The notes: generated from the letters alone by a model not told the origin. A DNA stretch of 42,813 bases from a bacterium (GCA_035945995.1 DASYZR010000141.1:1-42813), one strand, 5' to 3'; positions 31,260-40,438 are shown, counted from the first letter of the stretch. Translations and numbers: made by a program.

Positions 31260-32067
31260 ATGGGTCACGTATGATTCCGGCGGCGCCGCGGTGCAGGCAT
31301 ACCAGGCGTGGCCCGACCACGGCGGCGACCCGCTGCCGGCGATCGTCGTGATCATGGAAATCTGGGGCGTCGACGGGCACGTCCAGGATCTGGTGCGCCG
31401 CTTCGCGACGGCCGGTTATCTCGCGTGCGCGCCCGAGTTATACTCGCACGGCGGCCGGCCCCCCGACGCCCTGTCCCAGGAGCGGATCGGCGCGGTCAAG
31501 GCGTTCATGGACACAGTACCCCCGGCCGTCTGGCACACTCCCGCCGACCGCGACGCGGCCGCAGCGAAACTCCCGGCGCCGCAGCGCGCGGGCCTCCAGG
31601 AGACGATGGGACAGCTCTTCAGGCCCGACCGGCCCTTCGACCGCTACGTCGGCGACCTTCGGGCGGCGGTCCGGCATGTGCAAGGTCACCCGCGGACCCG
31701 GGGCGCCCGCGTCGGGTCGACCGGGTACTGTATGGGCGGGGCGCTGTCCGGGCGGCTGGCGTGCGCGGAGCCGGCGCTCGCCGCGGCGGTGATCTATTAC
31801 GGGGCCGCGCCGCCGGCCGATCAGATTCCGAACATTCGCTGTCCGGTGCTCGGCTTCTACGGCGGGGACGATCCGCGGATCACCGACGGCGTGCCGGCGC
31901 TCGCCGAGGCGATGACGGGGGCCGGCAAGTCCTTCGAGTACCACGTGTATCCGGGCGCGCCGCATGCGTTCTTCAACGACGACCGGCGCTCGTACCGTCT
32001 CGGCCCGGCGCGCGACGCGTGGGCTCGCACGCTGGGTTTCTTGGCCCGGCACCTGGCGGCCGCGTGA
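31243..32067 (+). CDS. Dienelactone hydrolase family protein
   Basis: This 274-residue alpha/beta hydrolase starts at ATG 31243 inside tcuB. It has the DLH layout: Glu39 in MEIWG, nucleophile Cys163 in GYCMGG, Asp in GGDDPRI (209-210) and His241 in PHAFFND. An insert of about 50 residues between the second helix and the nucleophile elbow is longer than in ClcD-type enzymes. The family opens lactones of aromatic and furan breakdown. Coupling to tcuAB suggests that the upstream substrate is a lactone or ester of a polycarboxylate (inference). Confidence 0.87.
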   Translation: MKLHDEWVTYDSGGAAVQAYQAWPDHGGDPLPAIVVIMEIWGVDGHVQDLVRRFATAGYLACAPELYSHGGRPPDALSQERIGAVKAFMDTVPPAVWHTPADRDAAAAKLPAPQRAGLQETMGQLFRPDRPFDRYVGDLRAAVRHVQGHPRTRGARVGSTGYCMGGALSGRLACAEPALAAAVIYYGAAPPADQIPNIRCPVLGFYGGDDPRITDGVPALAEAMTGAGKSFEYHVYPGAPHAFFNDDRRSYRLGPARDAWARTLGFLARHLAAA

Positions 32068-32158
32068 TGCCGCGCCTCGCCGCGGAGGCATAGCCGTACC
32101 GGACGATCACGCCGCCGGCCACGCCGTCCCGCTGGCGCCGTTTACGGCCCCGGCGGTG

Positions 32159-32695
32159 ATGCGGCCGGCGCTCGCCGAAATTTTCTGGGCGTTTCTGCTC
32201 GTCGGCTGCACGGCCTTCGGCGGCGCCATGTTCTGGGCGCAGCGGATGCTGGTCCGCCGCCGGCGCTGGCTGCGACCGGAAGAGTTTGCCGATCTGCTCG
32301 GGCTGTGCCAGTTTCTCCCGGGCCCCAACGTCATCAACCTCGCGACCGTGCTCGGCGAGGGATACCGCGGGCTCCCCGGCGCCGTGGCCGCCCTCGCGGG
32401 GCTGCTGCTGCTCCCGATGCTGATCGTCGCCGCGATCGCATCACTGTACGCCCGGTATGGCGCGCTCGGGCTCGTGCACGGCGTCTTCGCCGGCATCGCC
32501 GCCTCGGCGGCGGGCCTGGCGTTGGCGCTCGCGGGACACGTCGCGCGGCCGGTGGTCACACAGCGTCCCGCCACGTCGCTGCCCATCATCGCCGCGGCCT
32601 TCGTCGCGGTCGGCCTGCTGCGCTGGCCCGTGGCGTGGACGCTCCTGGCACTCGCGCCGGTGAGCATCGCGCTCGTCTGGCGGCGGCCGGCATGA
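32159..32695 (+). CDS. chrA: Chromate transporter (CHR family), N-terminal half protein
   Basis: This 178-residue membrane protein corresponds to the first half of ChrA: EIFWAFLLVGCTAFGGAMFW, RRRRWLRPEEFADLLGLCQFLPGPNVINLATVLGE and about five hydrophobic segments. ATG 32159 is taken as start; GTG codons slightly upstream cannot be excluded. Short-chain CHR proteins act as pairs encoded by adjacent genes, and the second half follows with an ATGA overlap. They export chromate or related oxyanions by proton exchange; the real substrate can be another anion. Confidence 0.85.
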   Translation: MRPALAEIFWAFLLVGCTAFGGAMFWAQRMLVRRRRWLRPEEFADLLGLCQFLPGPNVINLATVLGEGYRGLPGAVAALAGLLLLPMLIVAAIASLYARYGALGLVHGVFAGIAASAAGLALALAGHVARPVVTQRPATSLPIIAAAFVAVGLLRWPVAWTLLALAPVSIALVWRRPA

Positions 32696-33222
32696 CCGCG
32701 GACGCCACCCTGGGCGCGCTCGCGCGCGTGTTTGCGGGAGTCTCGCTGCTCGCCTTCGGCGGCATCAACACGGTCCTGCCGGAGATCCATCGTGAGGCCG
32801 TCGAGCTCTCGCGCTGGATCACGGACCGGCAGTTCGCCGACCTGTATGCGCTCAGCCAGGCGGAGCCCGGGCCCAACTCGTTCATCGCGACGCTGATCGG
32901 GTTCCAGGCGGCCGGGATCGCCGGCGCCGTCGTGTCGACGATGGCGATCTGTCTGCCCCCGGCGGCGCTGGCCTATCTCGTCGCGCGGGTATGGGGCCGG
33001 ATTCGCGGCACGGCGTGGCGGGCGGCGATCCAGGCGGGGCTCACGCCGGTCATGGTCGGGCTCATCGCCGCGACCGCGCTCATTCTCATCCGCGCCGCGG
33101 ACCGCAGCGCCGCGGCGTTCGCCGTGACCGCGGCCACCGCCGTCCTGGCCTACACGACGAACATCAACCCGTTGTGGGCCTTCGCCGTCGCGGGACTCCT
33201 GGGCGCGGCCGGCGTGTTCTGA
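32692..33222 (+). CDS. chrA: Chromate transporter (CHR family), C-terminal half protein
   Basis: This 176-residue partner of the preceding protein has LARVFAGVSLLAFGGINTVLPE, the conserved RWITDRQFADLYALSQAEPGPNSF segment, and five membrane segments. It ends in AFAVAGLLGAAGVF. The start codon overlaps the stop of the first half, implying equal production of the two halves. Followed by a 57-nt gap before the acyl-CoA dehydrogenase. Confidence 0.87.
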   Translation: MTADATLGALARVFAGVSLLAFGGINTVLPEIHREAVELSRWITDRQFADLYALSQAEPGPNSFIATLIGFQAAGIAGAVVSTMAICLPPAALAYLVARVWGRIRGTAWRAAIQAGLTPVMVGLIAATALILIRAADRSAAAFAVTAATAVLAYTTNINPLWAFAVAGLLGAAGVF

Positions 33223-33279
33223 CAGGACAAACCCGCGTTCCCTTCGTAGTGGCCGGAGAGCCCCATTGCCGGAGGACCG

Positions 33280-34446
33280 ATGCACTTCGAGCTGAGTGAG
33301 GAGCAACGGCAGATCGTCGACGCCGTCCGGAGCCTGTGCCGGCAGTTTCCCGACGCGTACTGGCGCGACCTCGACCGGACGGGCGGCTATCCCGAGGCGT
33401 TTGTCAAAGCGCTCTCCGGCGGCGGCTGGCTCGCCGCGCTGATTCCCGAGGCCTACGGGGGCACCGGGCTCGGCGTCACCGAAGCGTCGCTCATCCTCGA
33501 AGAGATCAACCGGTCGGGCGGCAACTCCGGCGCCTGCCACGCCCAGATGTACATCATGGGCACGCTCCTGCGGCACGGCAGCGAGGCGCAGAAGCAGCGG
33601 TGGCTCCCCCGGATCGCCTCGGGCGAGCTGCGCCTGCAGGCGTTCGGCGTGACCGAGCCGGCCGCCGGCTCCGAGACGACCCGCATTCAGACGACCGCGG
33701 TGCGCCGCGGCGACCGCTACGTCGTCAACGGGCAGAAGGTGTTCATCTCGAGGACCGAGCACTCCGACCTGATGCTCCTGCTCGCCCGCACGACGCCCTA
33801 CGAGGAGCTCGCCGACAAGACGCGGGGCCTCTCGGTCTTCATGGTCGATCTCAAGGAGGCCGTCGAGCGCGGCGCGATCCAGATCAAGCCCATCCGGCTG
33901 ATGCTCAACCACCATTCGACCGAGCTGTTCATCACCGATCTCGACGTCCCCGCCGACAACCTGATCGGCGAGGAGGGGCTCGGCTTCCGCTACATCATCG
34001 ACGGCTGGAACGCGGAACGGATCCTGATCGCCGCCGAATCGATCGGCGACGGGCGCTGGTTCGTGGAGCGCGCGGCGCGCTACGCGAGCGAGCGCGTCGT
34101 CTTCGGCCGGGCGATCGGCGCGAATCAGGGCGTGCAGTTCCCGATCGCCCGCGCCCACGCGCACCTGGAGGCGGCCAGCCTGGTGCGGTTCCAGGCGGCG
34201 TGGCTGTTCGACCGGCAGCGGCGGTGCGGCGCCGAGGCCAACACGGCCAAGCTGCTGGCCGCGGACGCGGCGTGGGAGGCGGCCAACGCCTGCCTCGACA
34301 CGCACGGCGGCTTCGGGTTCGCCGCGGATTACGACGTCGAGCGCAAGTTCCGCGAGACGCGGCTCTACACGGTGGCCCCGGTGGCGAACAACCTCGTGCT
34401 GGCCTATCTCGGCCAGCACGTGCTGGGGATGCCGAAGTCGTACTGA
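33280..34446 (+). CDS. Acyl-CoA dehydrogenase
   Basis: This is a 388-residue flavoenzyme. The N-terminal helical domain contains ALIPEAYGGTGLGVTEASLILEEI. The middle beta domain has QAFGVTEPAAGSETTRIQTTAVRRGDRYVVNGQKVFISR. The C-terminal domain has RILIAAESIGDGRWFVERAARYASER, FGRAIGANQGVQFPIA and CLDTHGGFGFAADYDVERKFRETRLY. FAD and acyl-CoA signatures are all present. The usual catalytic base region is AADYDVERKF. With the adjacent MaoC and CoA-transferase genes it forms a CoA-thioester oxidation unit. Confidence 0.93.
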   Translation: MHFELSEEQRQIVDAVRSLCRQFPDAYWRDLDRTGGYPEAFVKALSGGGWLAALIPEAYGGTGLGVTEASLILEEINRSGGNSGACHAQMYIMGTLLRHGSEAQKQRWLPRIASGELRLQAFGVTEPAAGSETTRIQTTAVRRGDRYVVNGQKVFISRTEHSDLMLLLARTTPYEELADKTRGLSVFMVDLKEAVERGAIQIKPIRLMLNHHSTELFITDLDVPADNLIGEEGLGFRYIIDGWNAERILIAAESIGDGRWFVERAARYASERVVFGRAIGANQGVQFPIARAHAHLEAASLVRFQAAWLFDRQRRCGAEANTAKLLAADAAWEAANACLDTHGGFGFAADYDVERKFRETRLYTVAPVANNLVLAYLGQHVLGMPKSY

Positions 34447-34471
34447 GACGTCGCACCGCGCGAGGGATCCG

Positions 34472-34975
34472 ATGGGGCGCTCCGCCGCGGAAGGCCGGTA
34501 TTTCGAGGACTTCGAAGTCGGCGACGTGTACGAGCATCCGTGGGGCCGCACCGTGACCGACGCGGACAACGTCTGGTTCACCAACCTGACGATGAACACG
34601 AACCCGGTCCACTTCGACTACGCCTACGCCGCCAAGACGGAGTTCGGCCGGCCGCTCGTCAACAGCGCGTTTACGCTCGCCCTCGTGACGGGGCAGTCGG
34701 TGGTCGACATCAGCGAGAACGCGTTCGCCAACCTGGGCTGGGACAAGGTCACGCTGCCGGCGCCGGTGTTCGTGGGCGACACGCTCTACGCGGAGACCGA
34801 GGTCCTCGAGACGCGCCCGTCGCGGTCGCGGCCGAACGTCGGCATCGTCAGGGTCCGCAGCCGCGGCTACAAGCAGGACGGCACGGTGGTCATCGAGTTC
34901 GAGCGGACCCTCATGGTGTACCGGCGCGGGATGTCCCCCCGGCGCGATCGGCCGCGGCCCGCGGTCAAGAAATGA
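34472..34975 (+). CDS. MaoC-family dehydratase (mesaconyl-CoA hydratase-like)
   Basis: This 167-residue hot-dog protein begins GRYFEDFEVGDVYEHPWGRTVTDADNVWFTNLTMNTNPVHFDY, which resembles the MaoC subgroup of mesaconyl-CoA/itaconate-type hydratases. The hydratase motif is N-T-N-P-V-H-F-D. FVGDTLYAETEVLETRPSRSRPNVGIVRVRSRG completes the second strand set. It would hydrate the enoyl-CoA made by the dehydrogenase 25 nt upstream. A branched C4/C5 dicarboxylic CoA ester is a reasonable guess for its substrate, but not provable here. Confidence 0.88.
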   Translation: MGRSAAEGRYFEDFEVGDVYEHPWGRTVTDADNVWFTNLTMNTNPVHFDYAYAAKTEFGRPLVNSAFTLALVTGQSVVDISENAFANLGWDKVTLPAPVFVGDTLYAETEVLETRPSRSRPNVGIVRVRSRGYKQDGTVVIEFERTLMVYRRGMSPRRDRPRPAVKK

Positions 34976-35062
34976 CGCCGGACGCACCGGGGCGCGCGGC
35001 GGGCCGCGGGCCGGAAGCGGCGGAGCACACGGCGGAGCGCGGGCCGGCGGCGGCGTAGCGCG

Positions 35063-36253
35063 ATGGCGGGGGTGCTTCACGGGATTCGTGTCCTCGACCT
35101 GACCCGCAACATCGCCGGACCGTACTGCGCGATGATCCTCGGCGACCTCGGCGCCGAGGTGGTGAAGGTCGAGCGGCCCGGCGGCGGCGACGACACGCGC
35201 GCGTGGCTCCCGCCGGCGTGGAACGGCATCAGCACCACGTTCCTCGCGTTCAACCGGAACAAGCAGAGCGTCGCCGTGGACCTGGACCGGGACGAGGGCC
35301 GTGACGTCGTCCTCCGGCTGGCGCGCCGCAGCGACGTGCTCCTCGAGAGTTTTCGCCGCGGCAGCCTGGCGCGGCGGGGGCTCGACTACGGCCGCGTGAG
35401 CGCCGAAAATCCGCGGATCGTGTACTGCACGATCACCGGCTTCGGCACCGTCGGCCCGCAGCGCGACCGCCCGGGCTACGATCCGGTGCTCCAGGCGTAC
35501 TCGGGCATCATGAGCCTGACCGGCGAGCCGGGCGGGCGGCCGCTCCGGACCGGACCCTCCATCGTCGACAACGGCACGGGCATGTGGGCCGCGCTCGGCG
35601 TCGTCTGCGCGCTGCTCGCGCGGGAGCGCACGGGCCGCGGCGGGCACGTGGAGACGAGCCTGCTCGAGACCGGCGTGACGTGGATCGGCTACCATCTGCT
35701 CGGGTATCTCGCCACCGGCCGGGTGCCGCCGGCGGTCGGCACGGCCGCCGCGATGATCGCGCCGTATGAGGGGTTTGCGACCCGCGACGGATACTTACAA
35801 TTGGCGGCCGGGAACGACCGGATCTGGCTGCGGCTCTGCGAGGTCCTGAACCTGCCGGGCCTGCCCGGCGACCCGCGCTTCCGCTCGAACGCGGACCGCG
35901 TCGCCCACCGCGACGAGCTGCACGAGATTCTCGAGGCGCGCTTCCGCACGGAGAGCGCCGCGCACTGGGAAGACGTGCTGCTCGAGCACGGCGTCCCGTG
36001 CAGCCGGGTCCGGACGCTGGCGGACGTCGCGTCGGATCCCCAGGTGGCGGCCCTCGGCCTCCTGGCCTCCGTCCCGCACCCGGAGATCCCCGGATTTGCG
36101 ATGGTCGACCTGCCGGTGGCGATCGACGGCCGCCGCGCCGCGGACCAGGTGGCGCCTCCCGCGGTGGGACAGCACACGGACGAGGTGCTCGGCGATCTGG
36201 GGTATTCCGCGCAGGAGGTCGCCGCGCTGCGCGCGCGCGGCGCCGTGGGGTGA
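35063..36253 (+). CDS. CaiB/BaiF (family III) CoA-transferase, second copy
   Basis: This 396-residue protein starts at ATG 35063. RVLDLTRNIAGPYCAMILGDLGAEVVKVERPGGGDDTR is the family N-terminus. Asp169 in TGPSIVDNGTG sits at the nucleophile position of formyl-CoA transferase, and LLARERTGRGGHVETSLLE follows. It differs clearly from the copy at 11964 and lacks its partners, so it serves another acid. It stands 87 nt after the MaoC gene and immediately before a Liv-type importer, suggesting that the imported acid is activated here by CoA transfer. Confidence 0.92.
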   Translation: MAGVLHGIRVLDLTRNIAGPYCAMILGDLGAEVVKVERPGGGDDTRAWLPPAWNGISTTFLAFNRNKQSVAVDLDRDEGRDVVLRLARRSDVLLESFRRGSLARRGLDYGRVSAENPRIVYCTITGFGTVGPQRDRPGYDPVLQAYSGIMSLTGEPGGRPLRTGPSIVDNGTGMWAALGVVCALLARERTGRGGHVETSLLETGVTWIGYHLLGYLATGRVPPAVGTAAAMIAPYEGFATRDGYLQLAAGNDRIWLRLCEVLNLPGLPGDPRFRSNADRVAHRDELHEILEARFRTESAAHWEDVLLEHGVPCSRVRTLADVASDPQVAALGLLASVPHPEIPGFAMVDLPVAIDGRRAADQVAPPAVGQHTDEVLGDLGYSAQEVAALRARGAVG

Positions 36254-36357
36254 TCGGGGCCGACCGCGGCGGGCGGAGGGGTTCGCGTCCCGCGATGGAA
36301 CCTTCGGTGAGTGCGGACCGTGGTAGGCGCGGTGGGGATCCACGAGGGGGGTTGTCG

Positions 36358-37659
36358 ATGAAACGATTCCGGTCAGCGGCTCGGCCCGGGCTCGTCGGGA
36401 TACTGTGTCTCGGGATGGTGGGGGCTCTGGCCGCCGGCTTCGGGCCTTCGGCGGGCGGCGCGTCGCCGCTCGTGGTCGGCGTGCTGTCGCCGTTCACCGG
36501 CGCGGACGCCGTGCTCGGCGCGGCGCACTTTGCCGCCTGCTTCCCCGCCGCCCGTCAGATCAACGCGGCCGGCGGCATTCTCGGCCGCCAGGTGATCTGC
36601 AAGCAGTTCGATACCCGCGGCGAGCCCGCCGACGCGGTCCCCGCGGCCCGGCAGATGGTCGCCAGCACGCCGAATCTATTCATGGCGATCGGGGTGTCGT
36701 CGGATGAGGCCTCGAGCGTCATGCCGATTCTCGATCAAAACCACGTACCGACGTTCAGCCAGACGGGGCAGTCGGAGTTCAACCAGAGCAAGTTCACGTA
36801 CTTCTACCGCCTGGTGCCGGCCGACGAGTACGACGCCTACGCGATGGTCGGGATCGCCGTCTATCTGAAGCACTACAAGCGGATCGCGCTTGTCTTCGGC
36901 AACGACATCGGCTCGCAGACCTTCGTGGCCCCCGCCATCCAGGCAATCAAGAAAGTGGGCGCCACGGTCGTGATCAATCAGGCCATCGCCCTCAACCAGT
37001 CCTCCTACCGCACCGAGGTGACGAAACTGCTCGCGGCCAAGCCGGACGTGATCCTGACCGAGGCGCTCGGCCCCGCCGACGCCATCTACCTCTCCGAGGT
37101 CAAACAGCTCAACAACGGCATGATTCCGGTCATCGGGTCGTCCGCCACGATCGATCCGGTCTGGTTCAAAGCGGTTTCCCAGGCCATCGGCACCGCCGAC
37201 CTGGTCAAGTACTTCCTCGCCAACGACACGCCGTCCACGTTCAGCGGGCCGGGGTACAATGCGTTCAAGACCAACCTGCTGGCGTCGGCCTCCCAGTACC
37301 CGGCCGCGCCCAAGTATGCCAAGCGCGGCTCCACCATCCACCTGTACGACGGGATCGTCATGACGGCGCTTGCGGCGACCGCCGCCAAGAGCACCAGCCG
37401 GACCGTCTTCCAGCCGTGGATCGTCAAGATCGGCGACGGGACGCCGGGGGCGCAGGTTGCCGCGACCTACGCGGAGGGCGTGCAGGCGCTCAAGAAGGGG
37501 CTCGCCATTCGGTACGATGGCGCGGGCGGGCCGACGCACTTCGACAAGTGGCACAACTCCAACAACGGCTTTGTCGTGGTCCGCTACAACGAGAAAGGCG
37601 ATGAAGTCCAGGTAGGCACCCTCACGAACGCGCAGATCACCACGCTCAGTACGCCATGA
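36358..37659 (+). CDS. Branched-chain-type ABC transporter substrate-binding protein (LivK-like)
   Basis: This is a 433-residue exported protein. ATG 36358 gives a signal peptide with basic start (MKRFRSAARPG) and hydrophobic core (LVGILCLGMVGALAAGFG). The mature domain is a periplasmic-binding type I fold: LVVGVLSPFTGADAVLG, AARQINAAGGILGRQV, PILDQNHVPTFSQTGQ and RIALVFGNDIGSQTF. Ligands of this family include amino acids, amides and aromatic or dicarboxylic acids. The neighbouring CoA enzymes favour an organic acid. A strong hairpin follows the stop codon. Confidence 0.92.
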   Translation: MKRFRSAARPGLVGILCLGMVGALAAGFGPSAGGASPLVVGVLSPFTGADAVLGAAHFAACFPAARQINAAGGILGRQVICKQFDTRGEPADAVPAARQMVASTPNLFMAIGVSSDEASSVMPILDQNHVPTFSQTGQSEFNQSKFTYFYRLVPADEYDAYAMVGIAVYLKHYKRIALVFGNDIGSQTFVAPAIQAIKKVGATVVINQAIALNQSSYRTEVTKLLAAKPDVILTEALGPADAIYLSEVKQLNNGMIPVIGSSATIDPVWFKAVSQAIGTADLVKYFLANDTPSTFSGPGYNAFKTNLLASASQYPAAPKYAKRGSTIHLYDGIVMTALAATAAKSTSRTVFQPWIVKIGDGTPGAQVAATYAEGVQALKKGLAIRYDGAGGPTHFDKWHNSNNGFVVVRYNEKGDEVQVGTLTNAQITTLSTP

Positions 37660-37706
37660 CCGGGAGCGCGCGCGGCGACGGCGGCCGGCGCGGTCCCGGG
37701 TAGGCC

Positions 37707-37733
37707 GGCGGGTCCCGGGTCCGGGGACCCGCC
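37707..37733 (+). other. Stem-loop between binding-protein and permease genes
   Basis: GGCGGGTCCC (37707-37716) and GGGACCCGCC (37724-37733) form a perfect 10-bp stem with a 7-nt loop and no T-tract. Hairpins at this place commonly protect the binding-protein mRNA or partly stop transcription, giving excess binding protein over permease. Confidence 0.55.
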
Positions 37734-37757
37734 GCGGCACGGGGGAGACGCGACCCG

Positions 37758-38642
37758 TTGAGCATCTACGCGGCTGCCTTCGGCTTCGGCCTGGTGAGCA
37801 CCGCGGTGATCGCGATCGCCGCGGTGGGGTTCACCATGCAGTTTGGGATTACGAACCTGATCAACCTCGCCTTCGGCGAGGTCATGATCTCGTCGGCGTT
37901 CGTCGCGTACGGACTGAACCAGGCCGGGGTCAACATCTGGCTCGGTCTGGTGGTGGCGGTGGTCTTCGGCGCGGCCCTCTCGCTCGTCCTGAACCGGTCG
38001 CTCTACGCGCCGTTCCAGCGCCGCGGCACCTCCCATATCGGGATGGTGATCGTGACCCTCGCGGCCGGGCTGATGGTGAGCAACGTGCTCCTCGCCGCCG
38101 TCGGCCCCGACAACGTGTCGTACGCGGCGGCCGACGCGGTGGCCGTCAGGGCGGGCGGGCTGATTCTGACCCGGGTCCAGGTGGTGGTCATCCTCATCGC
38201 CGTGGCAGCCATGGCCGCGGTGCACGCCCTGCTGACGTTCACGCGCCTGGGCAAGGCGATGCGCGCCACGGCGGCCAACGCGACGCTGGCCCGCAATTGC
38301 GGCATTCCCACCGCGCGGATCATCGATCTCGTCTGGATCATCACCGGCGCGCTGTGCGGGCTGGCGGGCACGGTGGCCGCGATCAACTCCGGGTCGTTCG
38401 GCGTGAGTGACGGCGCCACGTACCTGATCGTGATCCTGGCGGCCGCCGTCCTGGGCGGCGCCGGACAGCCCTACGGGGCCATGTTGGGGGCGGTGGTGAT
38501 CGGCGAGATGACCGAGCTGAGCGCGGCCGCGCTCTCGCCGCAGTACAAGGAGGTCGTGGCCTTCACCGTGCTGGTGGCGGTGATGATCCTGCGCCCGCAG
38601 GGCCTGCTCTCGAAAATCGGCGCGCTCGGGTCCGCGGGCTGA
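37758..38642 (+). CDS. livH: ABC transporter permease LivH-type
   Basis: This is a 294-residue membrane protein starting at TTG 37758 behind GGGGGAG. Helices include VGFTMQFGITNLINLAFGEVMISSAFVAYGLNQAG (LivH signature N-L-x-x-G), and the cytoplasmic loop LGKAMRATAANATLARNCGIPTARIIDLVWIITGALCGLAG contacts the ATPases. Normal length. The stop codon overlaps the start of the fused LivM-LivG gene (TGATG). Confidence 0.92.
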   Translation: MSIYAAAFGFGLVSTAVIAIAAVGFTMQFGITNLINLAFGEVMISSAFVAYGLNQAGVNIWLGLVVAVVFGAALSLVLNRSLYAPFQRRGTSHIGMVIVTLAAGLMVSNVLLAAVGPDNVSYAAADAVAVRAGGLILTRVQVVVILIAVAAMAAVHALLTFTRLGKAMRATAANATLARNCGIPTARIIDLVWIITGALCGLAGTVAAINSGSFGVSDGATYLIVILAAAVLGGAGQPYGAMLGAVVIGEMTELSAAALSPQYKEVVAFTVLVAVMILRPQGLLSKIGALGSAG

Positions 38643-40438
38643 TGGACGCCGGCCAGCTCTACTACGCCACGACGCTGCTCGTGTACGCCGGCGTGGACGT
38701 CATAGCGTGTCTCGGCCTGAATCTTCAGTTCGGCGTCTCGGGCCTGGTGAACTTCGGGTTCATCATCTTCCAGGCCGCCGGCGCCTATACCGCCGCGGTG
38801 ATGTCGATGCCGCCCGCGGCGGGCACGTTCCAGCAGTACGTCGGCGGCTGGGGGCTGGCGTTTCCGCTGCCGTGGCTGGGCGCCGCCGTCGTCGGGGGGC
38901 TCCTCGCGATCCCCATCGGTCTCGTGGTGCTGCGCCGGCTGCGCAGTGACTACCAGGCCATCGCCCTGCTCGTCATCTCGGTCATCGCCAATACCGTGAT
39001 CACCAACGCCCGGCCGTTCCTGAACGGCGCCGCGGGGCTGGCCCTCGTGCCGCCCCCGCTGACGGGCCTGATCGACACGAAGACGATCGGGTATCAGTGG
39101 CTCTATGTCACGCTCACCGTGCTGGGATGCGCCGCGGCCTACGTCGTCGCGGAGCGGATCGTCAATTCCCCCTACGGCCGGACGCTGCGGGCGATGCGCG
39201 AGCGCGAGTTGGCGGCGGCGTCGCTCGGCAAGAATCTCGTGCTCCTCAAGATGGTGATGTTCGTCGTCGGCGGGGTGCTCGCCGGGTTGAGCGGCGCGAT
39301 CCTCGTCGGGTACATCGGGGTGTGGGCGCCGGCTACCTGGCTCTATCCGGAGACGATCGTCCTGTTTGCCGCCCTGATCGTCGGCGGGCGGGGCAACAAC
39401 CTCGGCGCGCTGCTGGGCGCGCTCCTGGTGCCGGTCGCGTTCGAGGAAGCCACGCGGTTCATCCCGCAGATCGGTCCCCCGGGGTTCATCCCCGCCATGC
39501 AGCGCGTGGCCATCGGACTGTTGATCGTGGGGTTCCTGTGGTTCCGCCCGAGCGGCACGCTGCCGGAGCGGCGGCGGGTCTTCCCGCGGCGGCTGCTGCC
39601 GGACGATCACCCGGCGGGACCTTCCCCAGCCCCGCGGCCCGCGGCGGCCTCGTCCGGCGGCCGCGTCGCTGCCGATCCCTCGCTGCCGCTGCTGCGCGCG
39701 GAGAATATCGCGCGGCACTTCGAGGGCCTGCGGGCGGTGGACGGCGTATCCCTGGACTTGTATCCGGGGCGGCTCACGGGGCTCATCGGCCCGAACGGCG
39801 CGGGCAAGTCCACGCTGCTGGCGGTCCTGGCCGGCACGCTGCCGGCGTCTGGCGGACGCGTCCTCCTGGACGGCCAGGACGTTACGCATCTGCCCGCCTT
39901 CCGGCGCGCGCAGCGGGGGTTGGTCCGCACCTTCCAGCTGTCGTCGGAATTCGCCCAACTCACCGTCCTGGAGAACCTGCTCGTCGCCGTGCCCGGGCAC
40001 CCGGGCGACACGCTCCTCGGCGCGCTGCGCGGCCGGCCGTTCTGGTGGCCCGCCGAGGCCCGGCTGGTCGAGCAGGCGCGGGCGCTGCTCGAGCGATTCC
40101 GGATGGGCGCCGCGGAGTCGCAGTACGGGGGCAGCCTGAGCGGAGGGCAGCGGCGCCTGGTCGAGATCATGCGGGCGTTGATGCTCCGGCCCCGGGTGCT
40201 CCTGCTCGACGAGCCCATGGCCGGGGTGCACCCCTCCGTCGTCGATGAGATCGCGTCGGCCCTCGAGGGGCTCCGCGACGAGGGGCTCGCCATCCTGATG
40301 GTCGAGCACGAGCTCTCGATGGTCGATCGCCTGTGCGACCCGGTGATCGTCATGGCCCAGGGCCGCGTCATCGGCCGGGGATCCATGACCGCGCTTCGCG
40401 GGCAGCGCGAGGTAGTCGAGGCCTACATTGCCGGCTGA
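38642..40438 (+). CDS. Fused LivM permease - LivG ATPase
   Basis: This 598-residue protein joins two usually separate subunits. Residues 1-~305 form a LivM permease (CLGLNLQFGVSGLVNFGFIIFQAAGAYTAA near the start; cytoplasmic loop YGRTLRAMRERELAAASLGKN; last helix before WFRPSGTLPERRR). A Pro/Ala/Ser-rich linker spans ~315-345. Residues ~346-598 form a LivG ATPase with Walker A GPNGAGKST (383-391), signature LSGGQ (499-503), Walker B VLLLDEPMAGV and H-loop MVEHELSMV. The frame is continuous with no stop. Fusion fixes 1:1 stoichiometry. LivF follows with an 11-nt overlap. Confidence 0.92.
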   Translation: MDAGQLYYATTLLVYAGVDVIACLGLNLQFGVSGLVNFGFIIFQAAGAYTAAVMSMPPAAGTFQQYVGGWGLAFPLPWLGAAVVGGLLAIPIGLVVLRRLRSDYQAIALLVISVIANTVITNARPFLNGAAGLALVPPPLTGLIDTKTIGYQWLYVTLTVLGCAAAYVVAERIVNSPYGRTLRAMRERELAAASLGKNLVLLKMVMFVVGGVLAGLSGAILVGYIGVWAPATWLYPETIVLFAALIVGGRGNNLGALLGALLVPVAFEEATRFIPQIGPPGFIPAMQRVAIGLLIVGFLWFRPSGTLPERRRVFPRRLLPDDHPAGPSPAPRPAAASSGGRVAADPSLPLLRAENIARHFEGLRAVDGVSLDLYPGRLTGLIGPNGAGKSTLLAVLAGTLPASGGRVLLDGQDVTHLPAFRRAQRGLVRTFQLSSEFAQLTVLENLLVAVPGHPGDTLLGALRGRPFWWPAEARLVEQARALLERFRMGAAESQYGGSLSGGQRRLVEIMRALMLRPRVLLLDEPMAGVHPSVVDEIASALEGLRDEGLAILMVEHELSMVDRLCDPVIVMAQGRVIGRGSMTALRGQREVVEAYIAG

